A stretch of 64,000 bases of DNA from Lyophyllum atratum (GCA_014905825.1 JACGCN010000030.1:248001-312000), one strand, 5' to 3'; positions 1 to 10,405 are shown, counted from the stretch's first letter. Made by a program: numbers and translations. Notes: a model not told the origin generated them from the letters alone.

Positions 1-192
1 GACGCCGCGGGGGGCGTGTAACCCTTGGGGAGAACGGGTGCGGCGATGGGCAGCGTTAGGACGGTCGCCATTTTGTAGTCGTGAAGGTCAAAAATGGATG
101 CGATCGTGCCTGCATGAGTGCAACTTTTTTTCTGTTGTGTTGTGATTTGTTGTGCATCGCCTTCCGTAATAGGCGGGACGGGCAAAAAGTAA

Positions 193-275
193 CTGTCCCA
201 GAGAGACTTGAACTCTCGATCTTCCGATTGGAGAGTATAACAGTCGGACGCCGTAACCAACTAAGCCATGGGACA
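193..275 (-). tRNA. tRNA-Asn (anticodon GUU) with a short intron
   Basis: Read on the minus strand, the sequence folds into a full cloverleaf: a perfect 7-bp acceptor stem (275-269 with 200-194), discriminator G at 193, a D arm, a 5-bp anticodon stem (248-244 with 227-223), variable loop AGATC and a T arm GAGAG-TTCAAGT-CTCTC. The anticodon GTT is at 241-239. About 9 nt (237-229) lie just after position 37, the usual place of a nuclear tRNA intron. The mature body closely resembles yeast tRNA-Asn, including the loop CTGTTAA once the intron is removed. CCA is not encoded, as usual in eukaryotes. Confidence 0.9.
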
Positions 276-664
276 TGCGTTAAACTTCTTGCACCTTGAA
301 ATGTAGTTATAGATATGACTGGAGGCCGTAACGATATGTTCAACGGGGAGAGGAAGGTAGAGAAGGTCGAGGTCAGAGGGAAGTTGCGTTTTTCTAACAG
401 GAAGATAGGTCAGATGATGCCGAAGGTCACAGAGGCATTGTCAAGCAATAACGTCCAATATCGCTGCGTTCTGACTTACTTATGTCGCTCTCCAGCACGA
501 GTCTGTCCGTGCCGGTTCTCTCAGCATTTGACCAGTAATCTTGTGTGGAGTAGCAGTCGCTTCCACCGAAGATTGGAAAATGGGGACCTGAGAGCGACCT
601 CAGAATCGGGTTTCAAGTGGACGGAGGTGCGGACTTACAAGCACCATTGGCCTCTCGTATTTGA
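276..664. other. Host flank without recognised gene
   Basis: This is the stretch between the tRNA gene and the first base of the Ngaro-like element. Short open frames are present, but none has a recognisable motif, splice pattern or repeat counterpart in the window. It is the left side of the insertion site of the YR retrotransposon. Confidence 0.5.
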
Positions 665-983
665 TCGGTGTTTAAATTTTTATTTACGCTAGTCCAATGT
701 CGCCAAAATGGGTGCCCCGGTGACACGGCGCGTTTCAAACAGTCGCATACGAAACGTCGCGCGTTTCGAGACTGTTCGGCGGCGGTCTCATTGACCACGC
801 GTGGGGATGTTACGAATACGAGACCGTACCCACCTAGAAGAGGGGCAAGGCAATTGAGACTTCCCCCAGGGATTCTCTTATTGACTTTTCTTCTCTAGGT
901 AATTCTCTCTTTATCCCGAGGGATTTTTCGTATTGACGCCTTCGCTTAGCGCGTTCACTTAGGGCACCGATTATTTTTCGTGT
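665..983 (+). repeat. Ngaro split direct repeat A1
   Basis: Left terminus of the YR retrotransposon, matching A2 (24532-24855) almost base for base; A2 carries GACGG extra and at least one substitution. It contains a nested stem: AACAGTC (738-744) with GACTGTT (770-776), enclosing CGAAACG (750-756) with CGTTTCG (762-768). Such structure may mark the recombination or dimer site, but that is inference. Confidence 0.9.
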
Positions 984-1041
984 TCATAAATACATCGCGC
1001 TTGCTCAACCCAAGTCAGAATCCTTCTAAGTCAGACGTAGT

Positions 1042-2020
1042 ATGACAGGTCATGGAGACGATCCCCCACAGCAACCACCTGTCGCTTCTGGATCGACTGC
1101 GGCCTCCAGACGCCCTGCAGGACCATCTGCTAACCCAGGAGCCCCTCATGGCGAACCCGGGCGACCGGGGGTCACCACCCGTTCCACTGCTGGAACGACT
1201 CAGCTCCCCGGGCCGGGACCTTCAGCCACCCCTGTATCCCATGGGTCCTCAGCCGCTTCTAGCTCGACTCTCCCTTCCCAGCCTACGGGAGCCGTGTCCA
1301 CCACCATGGGTTTCCAGATCGAACTCTCCAGACAAGTCGAAGCGATCCTTGACGACTTCCGGCAGGGGAAGCTTGAAAAAGGGGCGGCCTCCTTATCCGT
1401 CTTCAAAATTCTTAGCTTCTCGGCAGGGGACGAGGTGGCGAAGGAGCTCGCCATCAAGGAGTACCTTTCTGCCCTTGACGACATTCACCGTGAAATCCAA
1501 TCAGCCACTCGACGCGGAGAAGGAGCGGGGGCGGCACTCGCACAGAATGCACTCAGACCTCCCGGTGCCGAAGAACCCAACGGCGCCCGGGAGCCGGGGG
1601 AACCTGACGATGACCAGGCACTCGAGAGATTCCTCAACGAGGAGCAATCCCGCATCCGCGCGCGGGAGAAGTCCATCTCCTCTGATGATAACGACGACGG
1701 GGGGAGAAAGAAGAGAAAGCTCGCCGTCAGTGACATGCCGTGGTTTAAAAAGGAAACCGTCGCGCAGCAGGTCCAGCGCACCCAATGCAAGCTCACGCAG
1801 GAAATACTCGCTCGCTTCGCGAAGGACCCGGTATTTGTCAAGCGATGCCTTATGTCCAGTTGTTCCGCCCCTCCAGGATTCCCCGAGTGGGACGCGGTCA
1901 TCCGAGGAACCGCTGTCAACCTCCATTCCGTCTTCTCGGCCATCCACTCCATCATCCCTCCTAAAGAGGAGTCTGGCCGCGTGGGAGACACTGAGATCCG
2001 CTTTTCCAAACCCGAGCCAG
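1042..2020 (+). CDS. Ngaro Gag-like ORF1, 5' part (interrupted by Gypsy-2)
   Basis: ATG at 1042 opens a frame of 326 codons plus one base before Gypsy-2 begins at 2021; the apparent TAA stop belongs to the LTR. The N-terminal 100 residues are Pro/Ser/Gly-rich and low in complexity. The middle is charged, with an acidic stretch followed by a KKRK basic motif near residue 225, and the last 100 residues look globular. Removing Gypsy-2 and one copy of its target duplication continues the frame at 20805 into a zinc-finger region ending at 21298, giving about 491 residues. It is taken as the structural Gag-like protein by position and by the terminal zinc fingers; the N-terminal part matches nothing I recognise. 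Confidence 0.75.
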
Positions 2021-2233
2021 TGTAATCCTGGATTACGTACATTGTTGATACCTGTTGGGCGGCGTCCCCATTTATACCCGCCGCCTTTACCTCTCGCTTT
2101 TTCCTTCCCTTTTCCCCCCATCTTCCGTACGGCTACGCGTAGCTATCCTCGAACTTCAAACCAATAGACTTCGTTCCTGTTTTGGTGCGTCCGATTCAGT
2201 GTAGCTTGTCCCTTATAGCGGGCCAAGCTTCCA
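2021..2233 (+). repeat. Gypsy-2 5' LTR
   Basis: 213 bp beginning TGTAATCC and ending GCTTCCA, the same as 20587-20799 as far as I can read. TSD GCCAG lies just upstream. Its fourth to sixth bases, read in the Ngaro ORF1 frame, supply the artificial stop of that ORF. Confidence 0.95.
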
Positions 2234-2483
2234 CTTTTTTTTAAACAACGAACGTTACCTATCGCGACCGCCGCCCTTGATCGCTCGGCGCGATTTTTTT
2301 CTCCTTCTGTCGTTATCTCCGTTAACTGGTACCTGACGCGTACTGAACGTTCTCGGCATCACAGATCCTCTGTTATAGATCTCTCGCACGTTGCTTGCGC
2401 ATATAGCCAAGCCTCACGTCAAACTGTCCCGCCGACTGCCGTCTGTCGCTGTCTCGCTCACCACACGCAGTCGTGCGCGTAGG
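2234..2483 (+). other. Gypsy-2 leader, left piece
   Basis: Leader of Gypsy-2 between its 5' LTR and the Gypsy-1 insertion; it resumes at 14013 after the duplicated GTAGG. It starts C then eight T immediately after the LTR, where a tRNA primer site (TGG...) would be expected, and none is visible. The frame leading into gag is open from 2379 but has no ATG before 14315. Confidence 0.7.
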
Positions 2484-2669
2484 TGTAGCGGAGCTACGGG
2501 GGGTCTTGCAGTTCACGCTACGTAAGCTTGACCAGTCTTGGTATTTGCTACGTATGCGTGAGGTTACAAGTGTCTAGTTTGTACATGTTTACTACAGGCC
2601 TGTTATAGACGACACCGAGGGTGTCGCCAAACAAGCCAAACAACGCCCAGTAAGGGCGGGGCCCTTACA
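2484..2669 (-). repeat. Gypsy-1 3' LTR
   Basis: 186 bp, TGTAAGGG...GCTACA when read on the minus strand; same sequence as 13822-14007. It carries small inverted repeats such as GTAGC-GGA-GCTAC at its outer end and CGCCC-AGTAA-GGGCG at its inner end. Confidence 0.95.
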
Positions 2670-2682
2670 TACCCCCCTTTAA
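2670..2682 (-). other. Gypsy-1 polypurine tract
   Basis: On the minus strand AAAGGGGGGTA abuts the 3' LTR. This is the expected plus-strand DNA synthesis primer of an LTR retrotransposon and fixes the element's orientation. Confidence 0.8.
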
Positions 2683-3069
2683 GATTGCCTAACGCAATCT
2701 TCCAGGAGGGATAGGGATATCGATGTATTAGTCTATAGGATAGACTTATACAATAAACTAGTGGATGATACATGGGGCCTAGGACCCGTCGTCCTAGGCA
2801 TGATTCTGAAAGTATACCGACTGCGTAGAGTCGGTACCTTAGTAAAGTAAAGTGTACGATCACTATGACATAGTGATCGTAACATAAAGTGAGGACCCGT
2901 CGTCCTTATATACTAAAAAGAAACCCAAGGACAGTTCGAGTAGTCCTTGGGCATGAATCGATAATTCACAAAAAAGCCTATCGATTCGAGTATCGATAGG
3001 CGCAACGCCATGAATGGGTCAGTGAAGACCGCAATGACGGTTTACACCGTCGGTCGCCTACCCGGGAGT
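2681..3069 (-). repeat. Chain of perfect hairpins in the Gypsy-1 3' UTR
   Basis: Eight or nine perfect stem-loops follow one another in under 400 bp: 2681-2701 (8 bp, loop CTAAC), 2730-2746 (7 bp), 2777-2799 (9 bp, loop CCGTC), 2815-2836 (8 bp), 2855-2881 (11 bp, loop TGACA), 2892-2906 (5 bp, loop CCGTC again), 2924-2951 (9 bp), 2976-3001 (10 bp) and 3036-3051 (6 bp). The segment AGGACCCGTCGTCCT occurs twice. No ORF covers the chain. By position it is the 3' UTR of the genomic RNA; a role in packaging, stability or export is only a guess. Confidence 0.85.
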
Positions 3070-5819
3070 TCACTCCTTCATCGCGGTATCCTCAAGCATG
3101 TCATTGGTCGGATTTTGTATGACCTCCATGCTTGTGGATCCTTGCGTCGACTCCTGGTTGGGCGGCCGTGTTCCGTCCGTACCAGGGCTGGTTGTGATAA
3201 CCGCAGACGCGAGGGGCACATTGAGGGCCGTCGCGGGATCCACGATGGTTTCAGGGACTGAGGTAGTCCCTGCGACTGTGGTCGAAGTCGCGGGAGGAGG
3301 GGCAGGGTTGTCGACGGGTGTCATTGCAACGTCGTTAGTGGACGACGTTGACCCCATCATGTTTTGTTGTGCCACGGTGTAGTCTTCACGCCGTGGCAGT
3401 AGGGTGAACAGGGGATCAGCCCCAACACGTACCCATTGACGACTTGCAAAGCAGTCAATAGATTGTGTATCAAATTCATGCCGCATTAGCGCTTGAATGC
3501 GCGTAATGTCGGCTTGAGTTGGATGGCGCCATCCAGACCACTCGGGTATGGTCTGGGGCACCCCGATACGGTGGAGACGATCGATGCGTTGATCATCGAT
3601 CGTTCGGAAGAATTCGAGTAAGGGAGGACCACCCTGTGCGTTATATGGGTAGTGGTGTTCCCACCAACGGTTGGCATACGCATAGGAGTGGTCTACCCAT
3701 GCAATGGGTATCCCAACATTAATCATGTGCTCCAGCACATGTAAATCGGTAAGGCGTTCGACACCATCTGGTCGAACGAACCGGTTCAGAGTCACAGTTT
3801 CTCCTGGAATGGCCGTGATCGTCCTTCGCGGACGATCCGGGTGTGCCGCGTAGTATGCTGCTACAGCCTCAGCATACAACCCAGGTCGGGCTAGTATGCC
3901 CAGGAAGATTCGTGTGAACCATTGTACATCTGCCGTCGCGGACGGCAGGAGTACAGCCAATAATCGAAACCCAAAGATCGATGGGTAGTAAACGCGCATC
4001 GCATAATCGATTGCGATGCCGGAAAAAGAATTAACTGAACCAGGTCGCCCATGGTGGGCGACCTGCTGAGCCCAGCGTTCAATATTGAACGCCTCTTCGC
4101 TCGTCGGAGGTGGCAATCCGGCACCATGGCCCGACTTGCGTGGTTTGGTTTTGAGAACGCCAGCTGGGCGTTCAACAGGAGGGAACGAATTCAACCTCGC
4201 GTCCTTGGGGAATGGATTGTCAAGGCGCGGGATATCAGGATTTTCCCATGCCGCATTCAACGTAGCATCGTGCCAACTCGAGTGTAGGCACAATGCTAGG
4301 CGAAGGAACTCCTTCAGCAGTTTATACGCCTGAAGGCGATCTTCTCGGGGGAAGTTCTTCTTCGGGAACTGCACGAGGTTGACCAATTGATTCAATTGGC
4401 GGGGATTCATGGGGAATCCTCGTGGTAACAAGCTGTAGAGTCGTCCTTGGGGGACGTACTCCCGATTGTTCGCTAGTTCAAATCGTGACGCGGCCGCAGC
4501 TTCGTGCGCCGCGTACACACGATTGCTGTAGGGAGAATGATAGATATTATAATCTAACATGCCGAGGAATGAGTTATCCCTCTCCCAGCGGTTCTCGCGG
4601 AACACAACCCCGACGTTGTCAGGGATGCGTCCCGGTAGTTCGAGCTGAGCTAAGCGGCGACGCTCTGCCGCTTTCTCTTCGCGTTTGCGATCCCGGTCTT
4701 CTCGTTGACGAGGGGTCAACTTGTCCTCGTCATCGGAACCGCCTGAGGACTCGCCATAATCGGTGTCCCCAGTTGGTTTGTACTGATGCCGGGGTGGCGA
4801 TGGCGGTTGAGGTGTAGGAGCCGGTGGCCGTACAGCGACAGCAGGAATACGAATCGTTATGGTCTCTTGGACACCTCTACGATTCGGGACCTGTACCCTT
4901 GGCTCAGGTGGAGGAGGAACATCGGATAGTTTTGTCTGGGGCGTCGCAGATGCCCCAGACGTACTCTGGACGTCCGCTGATTCCGATGCAGACGGTTGCC
5001 TATCCATCGCTAGTGGGGATGGCTGCCGTCCGCGCCTTGTAGGCTCCGGGCCTACAGGCCGATCAGGCCGTCCTGGACCATCTCGACGCGCGTCTCGTGG
5101 ACGCCGTCGCTCATCGTACGGAAGCTCTGGATAACCGCGACGCTCGTATGGTCGTCGGTCATCGAAGTGTGATCTCCTCGCTTGGTCGAGGCTCTCAACT
5201 TCTTGACGTTTCGGTGGGCGATATGCAGATTCTCCTCCGCGCTCCGGAGAAGACATCGCCAATCTTTTCCTACTAGGGCCTGCCTGCTCGTGTGAGGCGC
5301 GCCCATAGTCTAGGGACTCCTGCCGAGCGAGTCTGCGCTCGAGCTCGGTCACGCGTTCGCGTGCTTCCAGTAGGTCATCGAGGAGCATCCCAACGACGAC
5401 CTGCGCCGTTCCGTCATCGTTTCGTAGGAACTGCACCATATCGGATGCAAATCCGGCGCGCTCAAGTCGTCGGAATACCCGTTCGAGAGCGGCGTCTCGA
5501 ATGAGTGTTTCCCTGTTTGATGTTTTGGAGGAGGACGACGCCGTGCGGTCGTCCTCACGTCCTTTTCTTTGAGGGGGAGGAATATCCCCTCGAGGCACCG
5601 GTGCTGGTGGTATCGGGGCCATGGGACGCTCCGGTAGCGATCCCTGGCGTCCCTGATCCGGGGTGTCGTCCATTCGGTCGGTCGGCTGCGCTGGCCATGT
5701 TCCTTGAGTTGAGTGCAGGGCCGGCTGCGCGTGCCAGTCCTGCCCAGGTTGCTGGTAAGGCACCGGATTCCCTGAAAATCCGGTGTTCTGAGGTTGAATA
5801 TAGGGCGGCTGCCCCATGA

Positions 5820-5859
<40 letters not shown>

Positions 5860-6213
5860 TTGCGGTTGTTGTTGTTGTTGTTGTTGTGGATGTGGTTGGA
5901 AGTACATCGGCTGGGGAAGATAGGTCATATGCGGGTGACCGTATCCGCCCATCGGTTGTTGCATGTACGGCTGGTTCATGAAACCAGCCGTCGGCATCTG
6001 CATTTGGTTCGGATTTTGATATTGCCCGTATGGGGCGTACGCGTTGGCGGGTTGGACAGGTGGCTGTTGCGCCGTGTTTTCTGGGAAAACACGGCCCTGA
6101 GCCCCTTCTCCCCCCATAAGGCTCGTTCCCGAGCCTGATGCTGCGCTGGAGCCACCGTGTGGGCCCCAGGCGTTCGGGTTCTGCTCTTGCTGGTTGGTTC
6201 CGTCTTGTTCCAT
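3070..6213 (-). CDS. Gypsy-1 ORF3, unrecognised 1047-codon protein
   Basis: ATG at 6213, stop at 3070, starting 145 bp after the pol stop. Residues 1-200 are Gln/Pro/Gly/Tyr-rich with a long poly-Gln run near 110-132. Residues 220-320 contain a short Arg/Glu-rich helix that could be a coiled coil. Residues 320-420 are Arg/Asp/Pro-rich, and residues 480-540 are Pro-rich then acidic and highly charged. From about 545 to 970 the sequence looks globular, rich in Trp, Tyr and Leu. The tail is Thr/Ser/Pro-rich. I see no signal peptide, membrane segment, zinc finger or enzyme motif, so it does not look like an Env despite lying where env lies in errantiviruses. It lies in another frame than pol and probably needs a spliced or separate mRNA. 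Function unknown. Confidence 0.8.
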
Positions 6214-6358
6214 TGGATCGAGGTGGATCGGATGGGTGTGCTACGTGTCGACTGTGGGTGTCGAGCGAAAGAGGACTTAACCGATTTATGGTTTGCGGGC
6301 GCCATCACTGATCTCAACAATTGATGCTTCACGTGACACGCACATGACCGCGACGCGT

Positions 6359-9300
6359 TCATTTGCGTTTCGCGAGTCCCCGCGGCGTCTTGACACCTTG
6401 CAGTTCAAGGTACCGGCCTAAGGCCTCAAGGTTCTTGCACCCATCATGAGGTTCCCAGGTGGTGTCTCCCAGACTCCACCTGACTTCGTACTCTAATTTC
6501 TTATCTTCGGTCCATCGGTGACCCAAGATTTCATCAACGAACCATTCTTGGTCGTTGGGAGCACCAAAATCATAGGGCTCCGGTTGAGCCCTATTGGGAA
6601 ATAGCGCATCATTACTAGCATTATAAGGCCGTAGTAATGACACATGGAACGTAGGATGTATCCGCCGCGCCTGTAAGGCTGTCGGCAATTCCAATGTATA
6701 TGTAGATTTTGCCGGAATAGCATTCAATACTTTATACGGCCCAACGTATTTGGGACATAACTTCCTTGCGCGTCCTTTTGGCAAATTGAGGTTCTTGGTT
6801 GATAGGTAAACCAAGTCCCCTTTCTTAATCTGCGGTTCTGCAGCTCGCTTCGTATTTGCATACGCTGTCTGAAAGACGCGAGCTTCAATAATATTATCAT
6901 GTGCCTCTGCTAAATTTCTCAGAGCTTGTTCGGCATAAGCTTTGATTCCTTTAGGTAGCACTTCATCGGAGCGAATCTCCTTTATCATTGACGGCATATA
7001 TCCACCGTTAAGTTCAAACGGTGCAAACTTCGTCGTGGCCGATATGCTGGCGTTGATCGCAAATTCGCTCATCGGCACGCGATCAACCCAGTCTTTCTGA
7101 TCGTGTCGTACCACGGCTCGAAAGATCTGGGCCACATTCCTATTAGCGCGTTCGGTCTGACCATCCGTCTGAGGATGGAAGGACGTAGACATGAGTAGCT
7201 TTGTACCCATCATCTTGTGGAGTTCGCGCCACCATCGAGAGGTGAACTTCGAATCACGATCACTAACGATCGAGCTCGGTAGGCCATGCAATCTTACTAT
7301 TTCACGAAGGTAAATCCATGAAAGTTCAGCCGCGGTGTTCTTCGTGGTTACAGGTAACAGATGCACCATGCTGGTCATCCGACAAATTATAACCCATAGA
7401 TAGTTAAAGCCTTTAGACTCCGGAAATGGTCCAACGAAGTCCATTCCTATCGAGTCCCAAGGTTTTGTTGGTACGGGCAGCGAGTGGAGCTGTCCCGAGG
7501 GTTTCTGGTTTGATGTCTTCGTAACATGACATGATTGGCATGTTCGACAGAACTCTCGCACGTCTCTGGACATGCTTGGCCACCAATACCATCGACGAAC
7601 GTACTCGGACGTACGTTGGTCTCCGAAGTGCCCAAGCGTCTGATGCGCTTGTTCAATGATGGACGTAGTCAGTTCCGGTATACGGGGTACACACAAAACG
7701 GATTCGCCCGCGAGATTCTTAGTCCATATAAGGTCGTTCTTCATATTGAAGTGCTTATATCGTTCAGGCTTTTCTTTAATATAGTTGAAGAGTTTATCTT
7801 CATCATACCCCTTCGCAATACGATTACGAAAGGATGTGTCGACTAAGTCTGGTGGAGAAGCCGTGGTAGCCTTGCCCATAAGTGCTTCTCCCAGAGTCAT
7901 GTTCTCGCTTGCGTCTATGTTGACTGAACCCTCGCGTATTGACGGTTCATTATGTCGTTGGGACGCTCCAGGAGTAGCTTCATTCATAATCTGCGCTTCT
8001 AAGTCGCGATCTTCTTGCTGCTCTTGGAAGCGTTTACTACGCCGAAGTTGGGCTTCGTGCATAGAACGCATTTCAACTACTTTGTCCACGACTTCTTTAT
8101 ATCGTGGAGGTGGTAGATCTTCTCCACTAGGGTCGATTCGGGCATCGACATTCACATAGTCATGTATATCATGTACATCATTAGCTGTATCGCTTTCGAA
8201 ATAGCGAGACAAGCAATCAGCCACTTTATTCAAGTCGCCTTTGACGTAGGTAATGTCGAAGTTGAATCTAGCCATGTAGTCAATCCATCTCCGTTGACGT
8301 GGAGTAAGATTTCCTTGAGTTCGGAAGAACTCCAAGGCTTTATGGTCGGTAATAATGTGGATCTTATATCCCACAAGTTTGTCCTCCCATTTCATCAAGG
8401 ATTCCAGTATCGCCAGAGTTTCGCGTTCGTGTACCGCGTAATTCTGCTGAGCACTGGTAAATTTCTTGGACATAAATCCAGCGGGTCGGCATTCAAGCCA
8501 CGTCGGCCCTTGTCCATACATGGCACCGACACCTGATTTGGATGCATCGCATATCACCCAAATCGGTATGTCGTTCTTCGGCTTGATGGGTTGAATGATC
8601 GGTGTTTTGCAGCAGATGCGCTTGATCATTTCAAAACATCGCTGATGAATAGGTCTCCAATAGAATGAAGACCCGTTCTGCGTGATGGACATAAGGGGTC
8701 CAGTGTAGGCGGAAATATCTGGCAGAAAACTGCTCAGATAATTCACGAGTCCTACAAACCTCTGAATGTCGTTGTAATTCCGAGGTGTTCTCCAGTCCCG
8801 GATGCGCGCTAGCTTGTCGGCATCGGGATGGATACCTTGGTCGTCGATTATATGACCAAGGCAATCAACTCGGTCTGAGTATAATTCACATTTCTTCCAC
8901 TTTAGATACAACGAGTATTCTCTGAGTCGTTCGAAGATAACTCGGAGATGTTGCTCGTGTTCCTCAATAGTTTCCGAAAAGATGAATATGTCGTCAAGGT
9001 AGACGTGCATAAATTTGCCAATAACATCTCGAAAGATCGATGTCATCAATCTTTGAAACGTCGCAGGAGCATTGCAGTCTCCAATTTGCATGATATTGCT
9101 GACGTATGTCCCGACGATCGTTGCGAACGCCGTTTTCCATACGTCTTTTAGCAGTACACGAACTTGCTCATAGGCATCCGTCAAATCGATTTTTGAGCGG
9201 ATTTTTCCTCGGGCGACATCTTCACGGATGACCTCTTGATCGGGTAGAGGTGTAACATCCTTTATGGTATTATCGTTACGTTGCCGCGCATCGAGCGGCG

Positions 9301-10405
9301 TACGTAGAGATCCATCTTTCTTCGAAATACATAGCAGCGGGGCTGCTTGTTTCACTGGCCGATGTTCCCACCACCCAGCATCCACATATCTATTGATCTT
9401 CGCATGAAATTCATCACGAAGAGACATGGGGCATCTTGGAGCATGGTATTGATATTGTTTTGATTCATCAATGAGGTTAATCTCGTGATTAACCTCTCGC
9501 CATGGTGGTAAGGTCGGCTTCGTACCGCTGACCATGTCTTCAAATTCATCGTGCCATTGTTGTCTGAGCCTAGGATAGTCTTCTTCGGATAGACGACTAT
9601 CGTCAGCTTTTCCTTTGCCTTTCCGTAAGGTATGAGCAGCTCGAATAGATGCTTCGGCCCGTTTCGTCGAATCTATATCGAACCGAGCACGCAATTTATG
9701 AAGACTAAAGTCCCCTTCATCGCGCACTGGTAATCGATACTTCGGTCGCACATAAGGCTGCTTCGGTTTGGCTTCAGTGAAGTCCATAACCTCGGAGATT
9801 TCATCGGGTTCGGGCTTCCGATAAACTTCTCCAGGCCGCTGCTTATGCTGTCCTTCGTAGGCCCTCATGGATGCGACTACTTCGTTCCATTCCGCGGGCA
9901 TGCGGTGATCATACATCCACTCGTAATGTGGATTTGGTGTTGGTCTGTCCCAGAAGGACCGCGTACTCTTCTCAGTATTCTGCTGTGACTTTTCGTCCTG
10001 GTTTTCTAAGTCTTCGTCGATCATCTCTTTGAGGCGATCGCGTAACACGCTTGAAGACGGTTCGGGTACCGTATCCAAGGTCACTTTGCTTGATGACGCC
10101 ACTGGTTGTGCTTCATCTGACTTCCTTTTGATTTTCGGTTTTCGTTGTTGATGTTCCTGTTTTTGTTGGTTGAGCCCCTTCGATCGGCGCTCTTCCTTTT
10201 TCGCTGATTTCTTATTCGTTTCTTTAGGGGTTAATGCCGGATTCCCCCCTTTCAGAGTTTCCTGAAACTCTTCTTCCGATAACAAAAGGGCCCCATGGTC
10301 CTTTGGTAAACTGTTAATGGCGATACCCTCTGTGCTTGGCTCGTCATCATCGACTACGGTGGCTTTTCGTATAGAGCCTCCGTATCCTTCTTCCGGGCCA
10401 TGGAG
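6359..10405 (-). CDS. Gypsy-1 Pol: RT, RNase H, integrase, chromodomain
   Basis: The frame is open directly from the UGA at 10408-10406 and has no ATG for well over 100 codons, so translation by readthrough from gag-protease is the simplest reading. A basic, Lys/Glu-rich N-terminal region leads to RT with catalytic YLDD (about 9000). RNase H follows (DASKSGVG, TDHKALEFF), then the integrase zinc domain (HQTLGHF ... CRTCQSC, about 7520-7640). The DDE core has GMDFVGP, SDRDSKF and HPQTDGQTERANR (about 7150-7450). A C-terminal chromodomain (EYEVRW ... TTWEPHDG, about 6400-6520) presumably guides integration to modified chromatin, as in other chromoviruses. Ends at TGA 6361-6359. Confidence 0.93.
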   Translation of the reverse strand, partial: LHGPEEGYGGSIRKATVVDDDEPSTEGIAINSLPKDHGALLLSEEEFQETLKGGNPALTPKETNKKSAKKEERRSKGLNQQKQEHQQRKPKIKRKSDEAQPVASSSKVTLDTVPEPSSSVLRDRLKEMIDEDLENQDEKSQQNTEKSTRSFWDRPTPNPHYEWMYDHRMPAEWNEVVASMRAYEGQHKQRPGEVYRKPEPDEISEVMDFTEAKPKQPYVRPKYRLPVRDEGDFSLHKLRARFDIDSTKRAEASIRAAHTLRKGKGKADDSRLSEEDYPRLRQQWHDEFEDMVSGTKPTLPPWREVNHEINLIDESKQYQYHAPRCPMSLRDEFHAKINRYVDAGWWEHRPVKQAAPLLCISKKDGSLRTPLDARQRNDNTIKDVTPLPDQEVIREDVARGKIRSKIDLTDAYEQVRVLLKDVWKTAFATIVGTYVSNIMQIGDCNAPATFQRLMTSIFRDVIGKFMHVYLDDIFIFSETIEEHEQHLRVIFERLREYSLYLKWKKCELYSDRVDCLGHIIDDQGIHPDADKLARIRDWRTPRNYNDIQRFVGLVNYLSSFLPDISAYTGPLMSITQNGSSFYWRPIHQRCFEMIKRICCKTPIIQPIKPKNDIPIWVICDASKSGVGAMYGQGPTWLECRPAGFMSKKFTSAQQNYAVHERETLAILESLMKWEDKLVGYKIHIITDHKALEFFRTQGNLTPRQRRWIDYMARFNFDITYVKGDLNKVADCLSRYFESDTANDVHDIHDYVNVDARIDPSGEDLPPPRYKEVVDKVVEMRSMHEAQLRRSKRFQEQQEDRDLEAQIMNEATPGASQRHNEPSIREGSVNIDASENMTLGEALMGKATTASPPDLVDTSFRNRIAKGYDEDKLFNYIKEKPERYKHFNMKNDLIWTKNLAGESVLCVPRIPELTTSIIEQAHQTLGHFGDQRTSEYVRRWYWWPSMSRDVREFCRTCQSCHVTKTSNQKPSGQLHSLPVPTKPWDSIGMDFVGPFPESKGFNYLWVIICRMTSMVHLLPVTTKNTAAELSWIYLREIVRLHGLPSSIVSDRDSKFTSRWWRELHKMMGTKLLMSTSFHPQTDGQTERANRNVAQIFRAVVRHDQKDWVDRVPMSEFAINASISATTKFAPFELNGGYMPSMIKEIRSDEVLPKGIKAYAEQALRNLAEAHDNIIEARVFQTAYANTKRAAEPQIKKGDLVYLSTKNLNLPKGRARKLCPKYVGPYKVLNAIPAKSTYTLELPTALQARRIHPTFHVSLLRPYNASNDALFPNRAQPEPYDFGAPNDQEWFVDEILGHRWTEDKKLEYEVRWSLGDTTWEPHDGCKNLEALGRYLELQGVKTPRGLAKRK

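Noticed and set aside
193..665. tRNA-directed targeting of the Ngaro element
   Set aside because: The tRNA gene is 390 bp away and a single case says nothing about target preference.
1052..2167. 371-codon ORF overlapping Ngaro ORF1 in another frame
   Set aside because: Ser/Pro/Arg-rich shadow that runs into the LTR; the ORF1 frame is the one that continues into the zinc fingers.
2021..2233. The 213-bp duplication at 2021 and 20587 as a giant target-site duplication
   Set aside because: It begins TG, ends CA, is flanked by a 5-bp GCCAG repeat and abuts a polypurine tract, so it is an LTR pair.
5815..5890. CTG/TTG-type triplet run as an independent microsatellite
   Set aside because: It encodes the poly-Gln tract of ORF3 in frame.
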